Shown in pieces: positions 5,682-12,516 of a stretch of DNA of 13,053 nt. Below the pieces are notes generated by a model. It saw nothing but the letters and a program-made list of their open reading frames with translations, was not told the DNA's origin and ran no database searches. The DNA comes from an uncultured Clostridia bacterium (GTDB lineage Bacteria; Bacillota; Clostridia; UBA1381), in assembly GCA_910585795.1 (NCBI GenBank), contig CAJUFV010000042.1, positions 1 through 13,053 of the forward strand. The letters run 5' to 3'. How positions within the stretch are numbered: position 1 is the stretch's first letter; every line of letters begins with the position of its first letter. Position numbers and translations under genes: made by a program.

Positions 5682-6494
5682 ATGCCCCGAAGAGGACAGC
5701 CGTATATTCCGCTGTATGTTATGGATTTTCTGTCAGATGAAAAACTGAGAGAATGCAGTGCGGAAAGTGTTGGTGTATATATAATGCTAATGTGTGTATT
5801 ACATAAGCAAGATGAATATGGAACAATTTTGCTAAAGCAAAAAGATAAGCAAAATGAAAGCACTACCTTAAATTTTGCAGTTAAATTGTCTAAGCATTTG
5901 CCATTTTCGACAGAAGTTATTGATAGTGCATTGCAGGAGCTTTTAAGAGAGAATGTATTGCGTTTAGATGATGATAAGCTCTATCAGAAAAGAATGGTAA
6001 AAGACGGAGAATTAAGCCAAACACGTGCTGACGCAGGCAGAAAAGGCGGTAAAGCTAAAGCCAAAAATGCTAACAGTATTGCTATGAATTTTGCTAAAGC
6101 AAAAAACATAGCAAACACTGAAAATGAAATTGAAATTGAAAATGAATATGAAAATGATATTAATATTAAAAGAGATATTAAAAAAAAGAAAGAATATATA
6201 GGCGAATTGTTTTTAAAATTTTGGAACGAGTACCCCAGAAAGGTTGCAAAGGCAAAAGCGTTAAAGGCGTGGGAGAGTTTAAAACCAACAGACGAATTGT
6301 TTGAAAAAATTATGCAGGCATTGCGAACCCAGAAACAGAGTGAGCAATGGAGCAAGGATAAAGGACAATTTATACCACACCCAACCACTTGGCTAAATCA
6401 GCGGAGATGGGAGGACGAAACAGAGGTGATATACAGTGCAGCAGATAGGCAAAATTATGACAACGAATACGCAGGCACAGTTTGGGGCGGATAA
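5682..6494 (+). CDS. Phage replication initiator / replisome-organizer-like protein
   Basis: A 270-aa protein of the type used by Firmicute phages to start replication. The N-terminal domain (about 1-105: PYIPLYVMDFLSDEKLRECS, then a helix-rich winged-helix-like part) is followed by a basic region with ADAGRKGGKAKAKNA (115-130), a low-complexity linker (146-170, alternating E, N, I and K), and a C-terminal module with FLKFWNEYPRKVAKAKALKA and GQFIPHPTTWLNQRRWED, a very common ending in such proteins. GAGGAGG lies before the ATG. It directly precedes the helicase loader, overlapping it by 59 bases. Phage initiators often bind repeats inside their own gene, and this gene contains such repeats (5825-6120). 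Confidence 0.88.
   Translation: MPRRGQPYIPLYVMDFLSDEKLRECSAESVGVYIMLMCVLHKQDEYGTILLKQKDKQNESTTLNFAVKLSKHLPFSTEVIDSALQELLRENVLRLDDDKLYQKRMVKDGELSQTRADAGRKGGKAKAKNANSIAMNFAKAKNIANTENEIEIENEYENDINIKRDIKKKKEYIGELFLKFWNEYPRKVAKAKALKAWESLKPTDELFEKIMQALRTQKQSEQWSKDKGQFIPHPTTWLNQRRWEDETEVIYSAADRQNYDNEYAGTVWGG
5825..6120. other. Candidate phage origin: repeated 19-mer and nested inverted repeat
   Basis: AATTTTGCTAAAGCAAAAA occurs identically at 5825-5843 and 6087-6105, starting at codon position 3 in the first copy and position 1 in the second, so the encoded amino acids differ. Partial copies lie at 5871-5878 and 6054-6066. The second full copy is centred in a larger symmetric structure (6074-6120). 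An AT-rich tract (6120-6200) follows. This is the usual place and form of an initiator-bound origin. Function is inferred. Confidence 0.6.
6074..6120. repeat. Nested long inverted repeat inside the initiator gene
   Basis: Three nested arm pairs share one centre: CAGT/ACTG (6074-6077 with 6117-6120), TTGCTATG/CATAGCAA (6079-6086 with 6107-6114) and TTTTGC/GCAAAA (6089-6094 with 6099-6104) around TAAA. Only an AA/AA internal loop and a 1-versus-2-base mismatch interrupt 18 paired positions. It could form a cruciform or an RNA hairpin. Confidence 0.75.
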
Positions 6495-7287
6495 CAATAC
6501 AAAAGTGCTTGAAGTATGCAAGGTATGTGGTAAAGCTGTCAAAATGGAATTGTGCGTTTTAGGGCATTCAAAAACGGTGGGTTGCAAATGTGACTGTGAC
6601 GAGCAAAAACGAAAGCAAGAGGAACAGGAACGGAGAAAACAAGAGATTGAACACGAGCGCGGTTTAAATAAAAAATACAGCCTTATGGACAATAAAGCAC
6701 GTTCGGCAACTTTTGAGAATTTGACTGTCACTGAGGAAAACAAAAAATACATAATGGCTGCTGAAAATTACTGCCGTCAATGGGAGCTTAACAAGAGGGA
6801 AAATAACGGACTTCTCTTTTACGGTAAGACAGGCAGAGGTAAGACAACAATAGCCTGTTGTATAGCTAACCGGTTGCTTGATATGGGCGTATCAGTTAAA
6901 GCTATGTCGGTAATTGATATGTTACAGCGTGTCAGAGATAGTTTTGACAGGTATGGAACGGACGGCGAAACAGAGCTTAAAGGCGAAATAAAGCGTGCCG
7001 ACCTGCTTATACTTGACGACCTTGGTGCAGAGCATAAAACTGATTGGAGTTCGGCTCTTGTGTATGAAATTATTGACGCTCGGTATAGGAGCTGTAAGCC
7101 AACGATTATAACAACAAACTTGACAATTTCAGCATTACGTGAACACTTGACAGACAATAACGGAGTTGCAAGAGCTTATGACAGATTGGTTGAGATATTG
7201 TCATTGGTTGAGTTCAAGGGTACAAATTACAGACAAGCGATATCACAGGAAAAAAACTATAACTTTTTTGAAGGAGTGAAAGAATGA
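6436..7287 (+). CDS. DnaC-like helicase loader ATPase
   Basis: A 283-aa AAA+ ATPase that would load the host replicative helicase at the phage origin. Walker A is GKTGRGKTT (130-138), Walker B is LLILDDLG (190-197), and TTN (226-228) fits sensor 1; the arginine-rich end with AYDRLVEIL matches DnaC/IstB-type loaders. The N-terminus holds a cysteine cluster (CKVC at 28-31, Cys40, then CKCDC at 50-54) likely to bind zinc, followed by a charged coiled coil (55-80). GTG at 6436 is chosen because AGAGGTGAT precedes it closely; ATG at 6457 is the alternative. It overlaps the initiator gene and shares ATGA with the next gene. Confidence 0.9.
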   Translation: MQQIGKIMTTNTQAQFGADNNTKVLEVCKVCGKAVKMELCVLGHSKTVGCKCDCDEQKRKQEEQERRKQEIEHERGLNKKYSLMDNKARSATFENLTVTEENKKYIMAAENYCRQWELNKRENNGLLFYGKTGRGKTTIACCIANRLLDMGVSVKAMSVIDMLQRVRDSFDRYGTDGETELKGEIKRADLLILDDLGAEHKTDWSSALVYEIIDARYRSCKPTIITTNLTISALREHLTDNNGVARAYDRLVEILSLVEFKGTNYRQAISQEKNYNFFEGVKE

Positions 7288-7466
7288 GTCTTTTAACAGA
7301 AATAGCTGACGCAGTGGAAAGCAAACTGAAAAAGTACCGTGACAGCGGATTTTCAGCGGATATGATAAACAAATTAACAGATATGCTCATATCTGAGGCA
7401 GTTACAGAAACAGTATTCAGCGAGGGAACTATAAAAAATCAAATAGGGCGGATAAATTATGGCTAA
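7284..7466 (+). CDS. Small helical protein of unknown function
   Basis: A 60-aa, mostly helical and mildly acidic protein (LTEIADAVESKLKKYRDSGF, then SADMINKLTDMLISEAVTET). Its ATG overlaps the loader's stop as ATGA, with GAAGGAGTGA just before it, and its 3' end overlaps the methyltransferase-like gene by eight bases. The ribosome site and double coupling argue that it is a real gene. No family recognised. Confidence 0.65.
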   Translation: MSLLTEIADAVESKLKKYRDSGFSADMINKLTDMLISEAVTETVFSEGTIKNQIGRINYG

Positions 7467-8280
7467 ATCAAGACCTGGATATGCAACAAAGGGAAGCGAA
7501 ATCATTAAGGCTATTCAAAAATTAACATACGGACACACTACTTGGGATATTTTTCAAGATTGGCTTGAGATGTCGGCTATTTTAATAAGCAATACAGTAG
7601 ATTGGGGACAGCAAAAAAAGTGCGAGGAACGCTATATGGAGATTGTAAAGAAGTACAGCAAAGAAGAAATGGAACAGTTTACAAAAATGCTTGATTTACT
7701 GATTGAAGAAATGACACGACAAACAGAAATCAGTGGACCTTGCGACATACTCGGAGAGGTATTTCACGGATTGGAATTACATAACAAATATCACGGTCAA
7801 TTCTTTACACCATTTCATATATGCGAATGTATGGGGCGAATGGTACTTGATGACAGCTTACACAAAACTATTGATGATAGAGGATATGTTTCACTTTGTG
7901 AGCCTTGTGTTGGCGCTGGTGGTATGGTAATAGGCTTTGCAAATGCTATGCAACAAGAAAAAATGAATTATCAACAGCAGCTGTGTGTAACTGCTTGTGA
8001 CATTGATTTAAAATGTGTGCATATGGCATATTTGCAATTAAGTCTATACGGTATTCCGGCTGTAATCATTCACGGAAACTCGCTGACATTAGAGGAATGG
8101 TCAAGATGGTACACTCCGGCGTATATGATTGGAATGTGGCCGTTAAAAGAAAGACGAAACATACAAAATATAGCTAATGCTACAAAAGAAAAGACCGATA
8201 TATCAACCGTAAACTCACAAGAGCTTGCAACTTACTATGAGTTTACTGAAGAAAATAACGGTCAATTATCATTATTCTGA
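7459..8280 (+). CDS. N6-methyltransferase-like protein, no NPPY seen, C-terminal clamp motif
   Basis: A 273-aa protein with the HsdM/N6_Mtase layout: helical N-terminus (1-95), GQFFTP (113-118, motif X), EPCVGAGG (148-155, the SAM-binding motif I), ACDID (179-183, motif II) and HGNSL (205-209). Where the catalytic NPPY/NPPF should follow, the sequence is SRWYTPAYMI, so no standard motif IV is seen. The protein ends ENNGQLSLF; QLSLF at the extreme C-terminus matches the bacterial beta-clamp-binding consensus QL[SD]LF. It could therefore be a SAM-binding but non-methylating protein tethered to the replication clamp, or a variant methylase using YTPAY. It lies in the replication block, overlapping the small gene before it and 12 bases before the ParB-like gene. 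Confidence 0.8.
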   Translation: MAKSRPGYATKGSEIIKAIQKLTYGHTTWDIFQDWLEMSAILISNTVDWGQQKKCEERYMEIVKKYSKEEMEQFTKMLDLLIEEMTRQTEISGPCDILGEVFHGLELHNKYHGQFFTPFHICECMGRMVLDDSLHKTIDDRGYVSLCEPCVGAGGMVIGFANAMQQEKMNYQQQLCVTACDIDLKCVHMAYLQLSLYGIPAVIIHGNSLTLEEWSRWYTPAYMIGMWPLKERRNIQNIANATKEKTDISTVNSQELATYYEFTEENNGQLSLF

Positions 8281-8292
8281 AAGGAGTTAAAA

Positions 8293-9711
8293 ATGAAAAA
8301 ATCAACTACAAAACAAAATAATGCTGAGGAAATTATAACACAGTCCGCAGAGGAAATCAAGAACGAGGAAGAAAATACCCCTGAAATTGTTTTGATAGAC
8401 ATTGAGAAACTGCACCCGCACGAGGACAACCCTCGTAAGGACATAGGGGACGTATCAGAGCTTGCTGAAAGCATAAAGAAACACGGCATATTGCAGAATT
8501 TAACAGTCGTACCTGAAACAGGCTATTGGTACGGAGATTATACCGTTGTAATAGGGCATAGGCGTTTAGAAGGTTCAAAGTTGGCAGGGTTAAAGAAAGT
8601 ACCTTGCGTTATACGTGAAATGACACCTAAAGAACAGATTGCGACAATGTTGCTTGAAAATATACAGAGGTCAGACCTTACCATTTACGAGCAGGCGCAG
8701 GGAATGCAGATGATGATTGACCTTGGCGAAACCGTAGAAAGTATTGCGGAGAAAACGGGCTTTTCTCAAACAACAGTACGGCGCAGGGTAAGAATTGCAA
8801 CGCTTGACACCGACAAGGTAAAAGAAGCGCAGGGACGACAAATAAATATAACCGAATTTGACAAGCTATTTGAGGTAGAAGACGCAGATAAGCGGAACGA
8901 ACTGCTTAACGAGATAGGAACATCAAATTTTGCTTGGTCTTTAAGAAGAGCTAAAGAAAATGAACAACAGAAAAAAAGTCAGTTAGAGGTAATAAAAGCA
9001 CTCGGCGGAAAAGCAGATGAAATATCTAACAGCGATACAAAAGGGTTAAAATGGGTGGATTCAGCTAATTCAGCAGAGGATATTCCTGAATTTAAAGCAG
9101 GTGTTAATTATTATTACTCACTTGGCTATAACGGATACGTTTATATCTACCGAGATTATACAGAAGAGGAAAAAGCAGAAAATGATGAAACGGAGCAGAA
9201 AGAAAAAACAGAGCGAGCAGAAAGAGCTGAACGTAAAAGTAAGTTCGACGAACTATTTAAACAAGCATTTGATATGCGTATGGACTTTGTAAAAGGCTTA
9301 AACGATTTTAAAGGCAAAGAGGATATTATATACGAAATGGCAGGTAAAGCAGTATGTAAGCTAAATACAGCGTGGAAAGCAGAAATCAACGAAGATGTGT
9401 TTAATGCAGTTATGGATACATCAATAGAAACGCCGTTTTCGTTTGAAAGAATAAGCCAACAGACAGATTGGACAATGAAAACTTTATTTGCCATAGTGTA
9501 CAGTGGTTTTGAGGACGAAGACGAAAATTGTTATACTTACGACTTTGAATATATGCAAAATTCAGAGCTTGACACGTTATATTATTATCTTGAAAAACTT
9601 GGCTATGAAAAGTCTGATGAAGAAAAGGCATTGCTTGACGGTACACACGATATGTACGAACATCAGGAAGAAAACGAAGAAGAAAACGAGGAGGAAGGCA
9701 CAGAATGTTAA
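8293..9711 (+). CDS. ParB-like protein with long acidic C-terminal extension
   Basis: A 472-aa protein. The N-terminal ParB domain has HPHEDNPRKD (41-50), VVIGHRRLEGSKLAGLKKVP (box II, 85-104) and LLENIQRSDLTIYEQAQG (box III, 120-137), followed by a helix-turn-helix (ESIAEKTGFSQTTVRRRV, 149-166). The remaining 300 residues are unlike chromosomal ParB: a charged linker (EEEKAENDETEQKEKTERAE region), a helical module and an acidic tail. No ParA is present. Phage ParB-like proteins are variously DNA-binding CTPases, nucleases or transcription regulators, and I cannot choose between these. GAAAGGAG is well placed before the ATG. Its last codons overlap the exported protein's start by seven bases. 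Confidence 0.85.
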   Translation: MKKSTTKQNNAEEIITQSAEEIKNEEENTPEIVLIDIEKLHPHEDNPRKDIGDVSELAESIKKHGILQNLTVVPETGYWYGDYTVVIGHRRLEGSKLAGLKKVPCVIREMTPKEQIATMLLENIQRSDLTIYEQAQGMQMMIDLGETVESIAEKTGFSQTTVRRRVRIATLDTDKVKEAQGRQINITEFDKLFEVEDADKRNELLNEIGTSNFAWSLRRAKENEQQKKSQLEVIKALGGKADEISNSDTKGLKWVDSANSAEDIPEFKAGVNYYYSLGYNGYVYIYRDYTEEEKAENDETEQKEKTERAERAERKSKFDELFKQAFDMRMDFVKGLNDFKGKEDIIYEMAGKAVCKLNTAWKAEINEDVFNAVMDTSIETPFSFERISQQTDWTMKTLFAIVYSGFEDEDENCYTYDFEYMQNSELDTLYYYLEKLGYEKSDEEKALLDGTHDMYEHQEENEEENEEEGTEC

Positions 9712-10253
9712 AATCATTGAGAAAATACATAATAGCAATCTTTATAATGCTGACAGCGGTTTTTACCGCGTCAGCACAGGCTATGACAGCTACATATATA
9801 GAATTGGGAGTACCGAATATAGACAGCTCATTTAAGAGCTATATGGACTACCGTTGTATCACAAATACATCAAGTCCACAGTATCGGTATATCAGCCGCT
9901 GGGGCTGGTCTGATTGGGACGGTTTTATGCGTTGTGACGCTGAACGTGATTTAGGCATTGAAAGTGATTATTATTTAATTGCAATGGGGTCATATTACGG
10001 GACAGAGATAGGTACAAAGTATCGTATTACAACGGATACAGGGAATGTATTTTACGGCGTTCTTGCCGATTGTAAAGCAAATTGCGATACCAATATCACA
10101 CATCAATATTCCCATAACAATGATGTAATTGAATTTATTGTAGATAGCTCTTGCCTTGACAGAAATGTTAAACTGTTCGGCTCAGCTAATGTATATATGC
10201 CTTTGAATGGAAAAATAGTTTCAGTTGAAAAAATAATATTTTCAGAGGTGTAG
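9705..10253 (+). CDS. Predicted exported protein
   Basis: A 182-aa protein with a clear signal peptide: basic n-region (LKSLRK), hydrophobic core (YIIAIFIMLTAVFTA) and a likely cleavage after ASA or AQA (about residues 24-26). The mature part holds five cysteines (51, 77, 123, 127, 150) and the run AMGSYYGTEIGTKYRITTDT followed by GNVFYGVLADCKANCD and VIEFIVD. These alternating strands suggest a small beta-barrel. I recall similar secreted proteins in Clostridia phages without a known function. GAGGAAGG precedes the ATG. An envelope- or surface-acting protein is unexpected in a replication block. A strong hairpin lies in the signal-peptide coding region. Confidence 0.75.
   Translation: MLKSLRKYIIAIFIMLTAVFTASAQAMTATYIELGVPNIDSSFKSYMDYRCITNTSSPQYRYISRWGWSDWDGFMRCDAERDLGIESDYYLIAMGSYYGTEIGTKYRITTDTGNVFYGVLADCKANCDTNITHQYSHNNDVIEFIVDSSCLDRNVKLFGSANVYMPLNGKIVSVEKIIFSEV
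9748..9776 (+). promoter_or_regulatory. Strong hairpin in the signal-peptide coding region
   Basis: TGCTGAC (9748-9754) pairs with GTCAGCA (9770-9776), and GCGGT (9756-9760) with ACCGC (9765-9769) around a TTTT loop. Only one bulged A interrupts twelve pairs. It starts about 43 bases after the ATG at 9705 and has no following T-run, so it is more likely to affect translation or RNA stability than to terminate transcription. Confidence 0.5.
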
Positions 10254-10258
10254 GCAAG

Positions 10259-10495
10259 ATGAAAAAACGGAGTTGCAGAATGACGGCTGAGGAAAAAACA
10301 GTACACGAATTTGCCGTTAAAATCAGAAAAATGACTGACAGACAAATATACGATTTTGTTAAGGAGTCTAATGCAAATAGTGATATATTAGAATTACTGT
10401 CTATGATTGAGAAAAAAGGTGTAAAAGGTGTAGGCATAACGACAATTCAGAAAATAAAGGACTTTGCAGTTCAGGAAGGTTTTTTAAACGAATAA
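10259..10495 (+). CDS. Small helical protein of unknown function
   Basis: A 78-aa basic protein, all helical in appearance: TAEEKTVHEFAVKIRKMTDR, QIYDFVKESNANSDILELLS, and GVKGVGITTIQKIKDFAVQE. The GVKGVGITTIQKI part could form a small helix-hairpin-helix-like turn, but this is weak. AGAGGTG lies about eight bases before the ATG at 10259, overlapping the end of the exported-protein gene. The next gene, the SSB, follows after 17 bases, so it is part of the same operon. No family recognised. Confidence 0.65.
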   Translation: MKKRSCRMTAEEKTVHEFAVKIRKMTDRQIYDFVKESNANSDILELLSMIEKKGVKGVGITTIQKIKDFAVQEGFLNE

Positions 10496-10512
10496 GAAAG
10501 GAAAATCACATT

Positions 10513-11148
10513 ATGAATATGGAAAATAATCAAGTTACAATTATCGGCAAAATAAAGAGCCAGCCTGTATTTCATCACGAAATATACGGAGAGAATATTT
10601 ATGAATTAAAAGCAGAGGTTAAACGAATGAGTGGGGTTGCTGATGAAATCAATGTGAAAATTTCAGACCGCCTGCTTGACAAGGAATACGGTATAGGTGA
10701 TGTGGTAAAGATTGAGGGTCAATATCGTTCTTACAATTCATTATCAAACGGCAAATACCACTTGGACCTACATATTTTTGCAGATTCGATATTCAGATAT
10801 GACGGAGCAGAACAACAGGACTTTAACAGTATAAGTTTAACAGGTTTTATTTGCAAGAAACCCATATACCGAAAAACACCGCTCGGACGTGAAATATCCG
10901 ACCTGCTCATTGCGGTAAACAGGGAATACAGTAAATCTGATTATATCCCAATAATCTTATGGGGACGCAATGCATTATATGCAAAAGGACTGAATGTAGG
11001 CGCTAAGATAAAAATTCAGGGACGCATACAGTCAAGGGAATATCAGAAAACGAACGAAAATGGCGAAGAAATTACGAAAACTGCCTATGAAGTATCAGGC
11101 AACACAATTGAAGTATTTGATGAAAATAACATATACACGGAGGAATAG
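10513..11148 (+). CDS. ssb: Two-OB-fold single-stranded DNA-binding protein
   Basis: A 211-aa SSB with two OB folds. The first (about 6-95) runs from NQVTIIGKIKSQPVFHHEIY to VVKIEGQYRSYN. The second (about 105-195) holds ISLTGFICKKPIYRKTPLGR, DLLIAVNREYSKSDYIPIIL with WGRNA, and IKIQGRIQSREYQK. This second block is the standard phage SSB signature and repeats the first at lower similarity, as expected from a duplication. It ends YTEE and lacks the acidic DDDLPF-type tail of host SSB, so it may not recruit the usual host partners. It would coat phage single strands and work with RecT. AAAGGA lies 11 bases before the ATG at 10513; Met3 (10519) is an alternative. Confidence 0.9.
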   Translation: MNMENNQVTIIGKIKSQPVFHHEIYGENIYELKAEVKRMSGVADEINVKISDRLLDKEYGIGDVVKIEGQYRSYNSLSNGKYHLDLHIFADSIFRYDGAEQQDFNSISLTGFICKKPIYRKTPLGREISDLLIAVNREYSKSDYIPIILWGRNALYAKGLNVGAKIKIQGRIQSREYQKTNENGEEITKTAYEVSGNTIEVFDENNIYTEE

Positions 11149-11150
11149 AA

Positions 11151-11516
11151 ATGAAAACCATATCCGAAAAAACAGAAATAGTTAATAGCTTTAATAGGAG
11201 ATTAGAGGTTCTGGCTGAAAACTCACTTCAAGCAATTCAAAATAAAGATTTATTTGCTACAATTGTAAGAGCAGAAGAATTAAAAAAGATACAATTTCAA
11301 ATGTGTGAGTTCTACTCTAAGGAAGTTCAAGAAGCACTTAATCCAATGTCTGATATGACAGTGTCGGCAGTTATAGCGGTTTTGAGAAATACATTAAACT
11401 TCTTAGAAAAATCACACCCGTCAGCTTTAGAAATGGCAGACAGTATACAGAAAAATACAGAGTGCAATTTTAGGGAAATATCATTTCAAGGAAGGAATAA
11501 AACAAATGAGAAATAA
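11151..11516 (+). CDS. Helical protein of unknown function
   Basis: A 121-aa protein that appears entirely helical: EIVNSFNRRLEVLAENSLQA, a second helix (FATIVRAEELKKIQFQMCEF), and TVSAVIAVLRNTLNFLEKSH. This resembles small helical-bundle accessory proteins, but I cannot name a family. GGAGG lies just before the ATG, two bases after the SSB stop, so expression is coupled to SSB. It overlaps the following membrane-protein gene by 11 bases. Confidence 0.65.
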   Translation: MKTISEKTEIVNSFNRRLEVLAENSLQAIQNKDLFATIVRAEELKKIQFQMCEFYSKEVQEALNPMSDMTVSAVIAVLRNTLNFLEKSHPSALEMADSIQKNTECNFREISFQGRNKTNEK

Positions 11517-11727
11517 AGCAAAAATACCTGTTTGGGTAGTGATAATGACATTGATGATTGCGTGTGCGTGTATCTCTTCGGCTGTGACAACATACATTTC
11601 CAAAATTGCAGTACAGCAAGCAATATATGCAACCATTACAGGTGTCAAAACAGAAACGGGACAATATCCTGATTGGTTTACAGAATGGCTGAATAGAGTT
11701 TATATTAAAGAGCATACGGAGGAATAA
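11506..11727 (+). CDS. Small single-pass membrane protein
   Basis: A 73-aa protein with a short basic N-terminus (MRNKAKIPV) and one hydrophobic segment (about 9-31, VWVVIMTLMIACACISSAVT). An amphipathic stretch and an acidic tail (WFTEWLNRVYIKEHTEE) follow. The segment is a membrane anchor or uncleaved signal; no clear cleavage site stands out. AAGGAAGG (11489-11496) precedes the ATG. Function unknown; with the 1562 gene it is one of two small anchored proteins in the window. Confidence 0.65.
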   Translation: MRNKAKIPVWVVIMTLMIACACISSAVTTYISKIAVQQAIYATITGVKTETGQYPDWFTEWLNRVYIKEHTEE

Positions 11728-11730
11728 ACA

Positions 11731-12516
11731 ATGAAAATAACATATGAATTATTACAGGAAAAAGGAGCTTGTACTGATGGGCTTGAGTGGTTTAAGGATA
11801 ATTTTCCTGAGGGGTGTAAGCTATGTGAAGAAACCATTGCAAAGATAGATGACGCGCCGACAGAGTTTGTTTGGTGGTTCTATAACAACGTACAGCAGGA
11901 TAAAAGACTATATAAGCTGTGCGGAGTGAATAGGTCTAACTGCGTGAATTGGTCTTACGGAGTGAATAGGTCTAACGGCGTGAATAGGTCTAACGGAGTG
12001 AATAGGTCTAACGGAGTGAGTTGGTCTTACGGAGTGAATAGGTCTAATGGCGTGAGTTGGTCTAATGGCGTGAGTTGGTCTAATGGCGTGAGTTGGTCTA
12101 ACGGCGTGAATGAGTCTTACGGCGTGAATAGGTCTAACGGCGTGAATGGGTCTTACGGCGTGAATTGGTCTTACGGCATACTCAATTCATACGGTGTAGA
12201 TAATGCCTTATTTCTTGCTGACAAACCGCGTACATATTCTATCTTTGGTAAAGAAGTGGACGAGCGTCGTTTTTGCAAAGTGCGAGATGAATTATACAAT
12301 AAATTAAACGGTTGGAAACCGACATTTAATAATATAAAGGCACTGTATATAAAGAGCGGTAGTGACTGGAAGTTGACACCAATACAGGACGCAGAAGAAT
12401 TAAGCATAAAAGACGCGTGGTCAGGTATGCCTATGGAGGCGGTTGAATATGTAAAATCACTACCTGAGTTTGACGCAGAGATGTTTACAAAGATTACAGG
12501 AATTGAGGTAGAATAA
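11731..12516 (+). CDS. Hexapeptide-repeat protein, pentapeptide-like
   Basis: A 261-aa protein in three parts. The N-terminal domain (1-64: YELLQEKGACTDGLEWFKDN, FPEGCKLCEET, EFVWWFYNN) is followed by 15 tandem hexapeptides (65-154) of the form G-V-N/S-R/W-S-N/Y. The C-terminal domain (155-261) holds KPRTYSIFGKEVDERRFCKV, KLNGWKPTFNN and VEYVKSLPEFDAEMFTKITG. Proteins with this order occur in Firmicute phages with variable repeat regions, from memory. The repeats may form a right-handed beta-helix-like rod or an extended spacer. GGAGG precedes the ATG four bases after the last stop, and its TAA overlaps the next ATG. Confidence 0.78.
   Translation: MKITYELLQEKGACTDGLEWFKDNFPEGCKLCEETIAKIDDAPTEFVWWFYNNVQQDKRLYKLCGVNRSNCVNWSYGVNRSNGVNRSNGVNRSNGVSWSYGVNRSNGVSWSNGVSWSNGVSWSNGVNESYGVNRSNGVNGSYGVNWSYGILNSYGVDNALFLADKPRTYSIFGKEVDERRFCKVRDELYNKLNGWKPTFNNIKALYIKSGSDWKLTPIQDAEELSIKDAWSGMPMEAVEYVKSLPEFDAEMFTKITGIEVE
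11923..12192 (+). repeat. 15 tandem copies of an 18-bp coding repeat
   Basis: Fifteen in-frame 18-bp units follow one another with no gaps, consensus GG(A/C) GTG AAT (A/T)GG TCT (A/T)AC. The first 14 all use GTG for the second codon and TCT for the fifth, so identity holds even at silent positions. Variation is confined to codons 1, 3, 4 and 6. The last unit (12175-12192) is degenerate (GILNSY). This fits recent expansion by slippage or unequal recombination. Confidence 0.93.

Noticed and set aside
5381..5863. Leftward 160-aa open frame
   Set aside because: It is antisense to the HNH and initiator genes; composition is typical of a shadow frame.
10676..10706. Internal promoter beginning with TTGACA in the SSB gene
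   Set aside because: The only TATA-like sequence lies about 10 bases after it, too close for a working -10 box.
11923..12192. CRISPR array
   Set aside because: The 18-bp units are contiguous, in frame and without spacers; this is a coding tandem repeat.
11923..12192. Variable region of a diversity-generating retroelement
   Set aside because: Several variable columns include A, but no reverse transcriptase or template repeat is in the window, and differences between tandem units are not evidence of A-specific mutagenesis.
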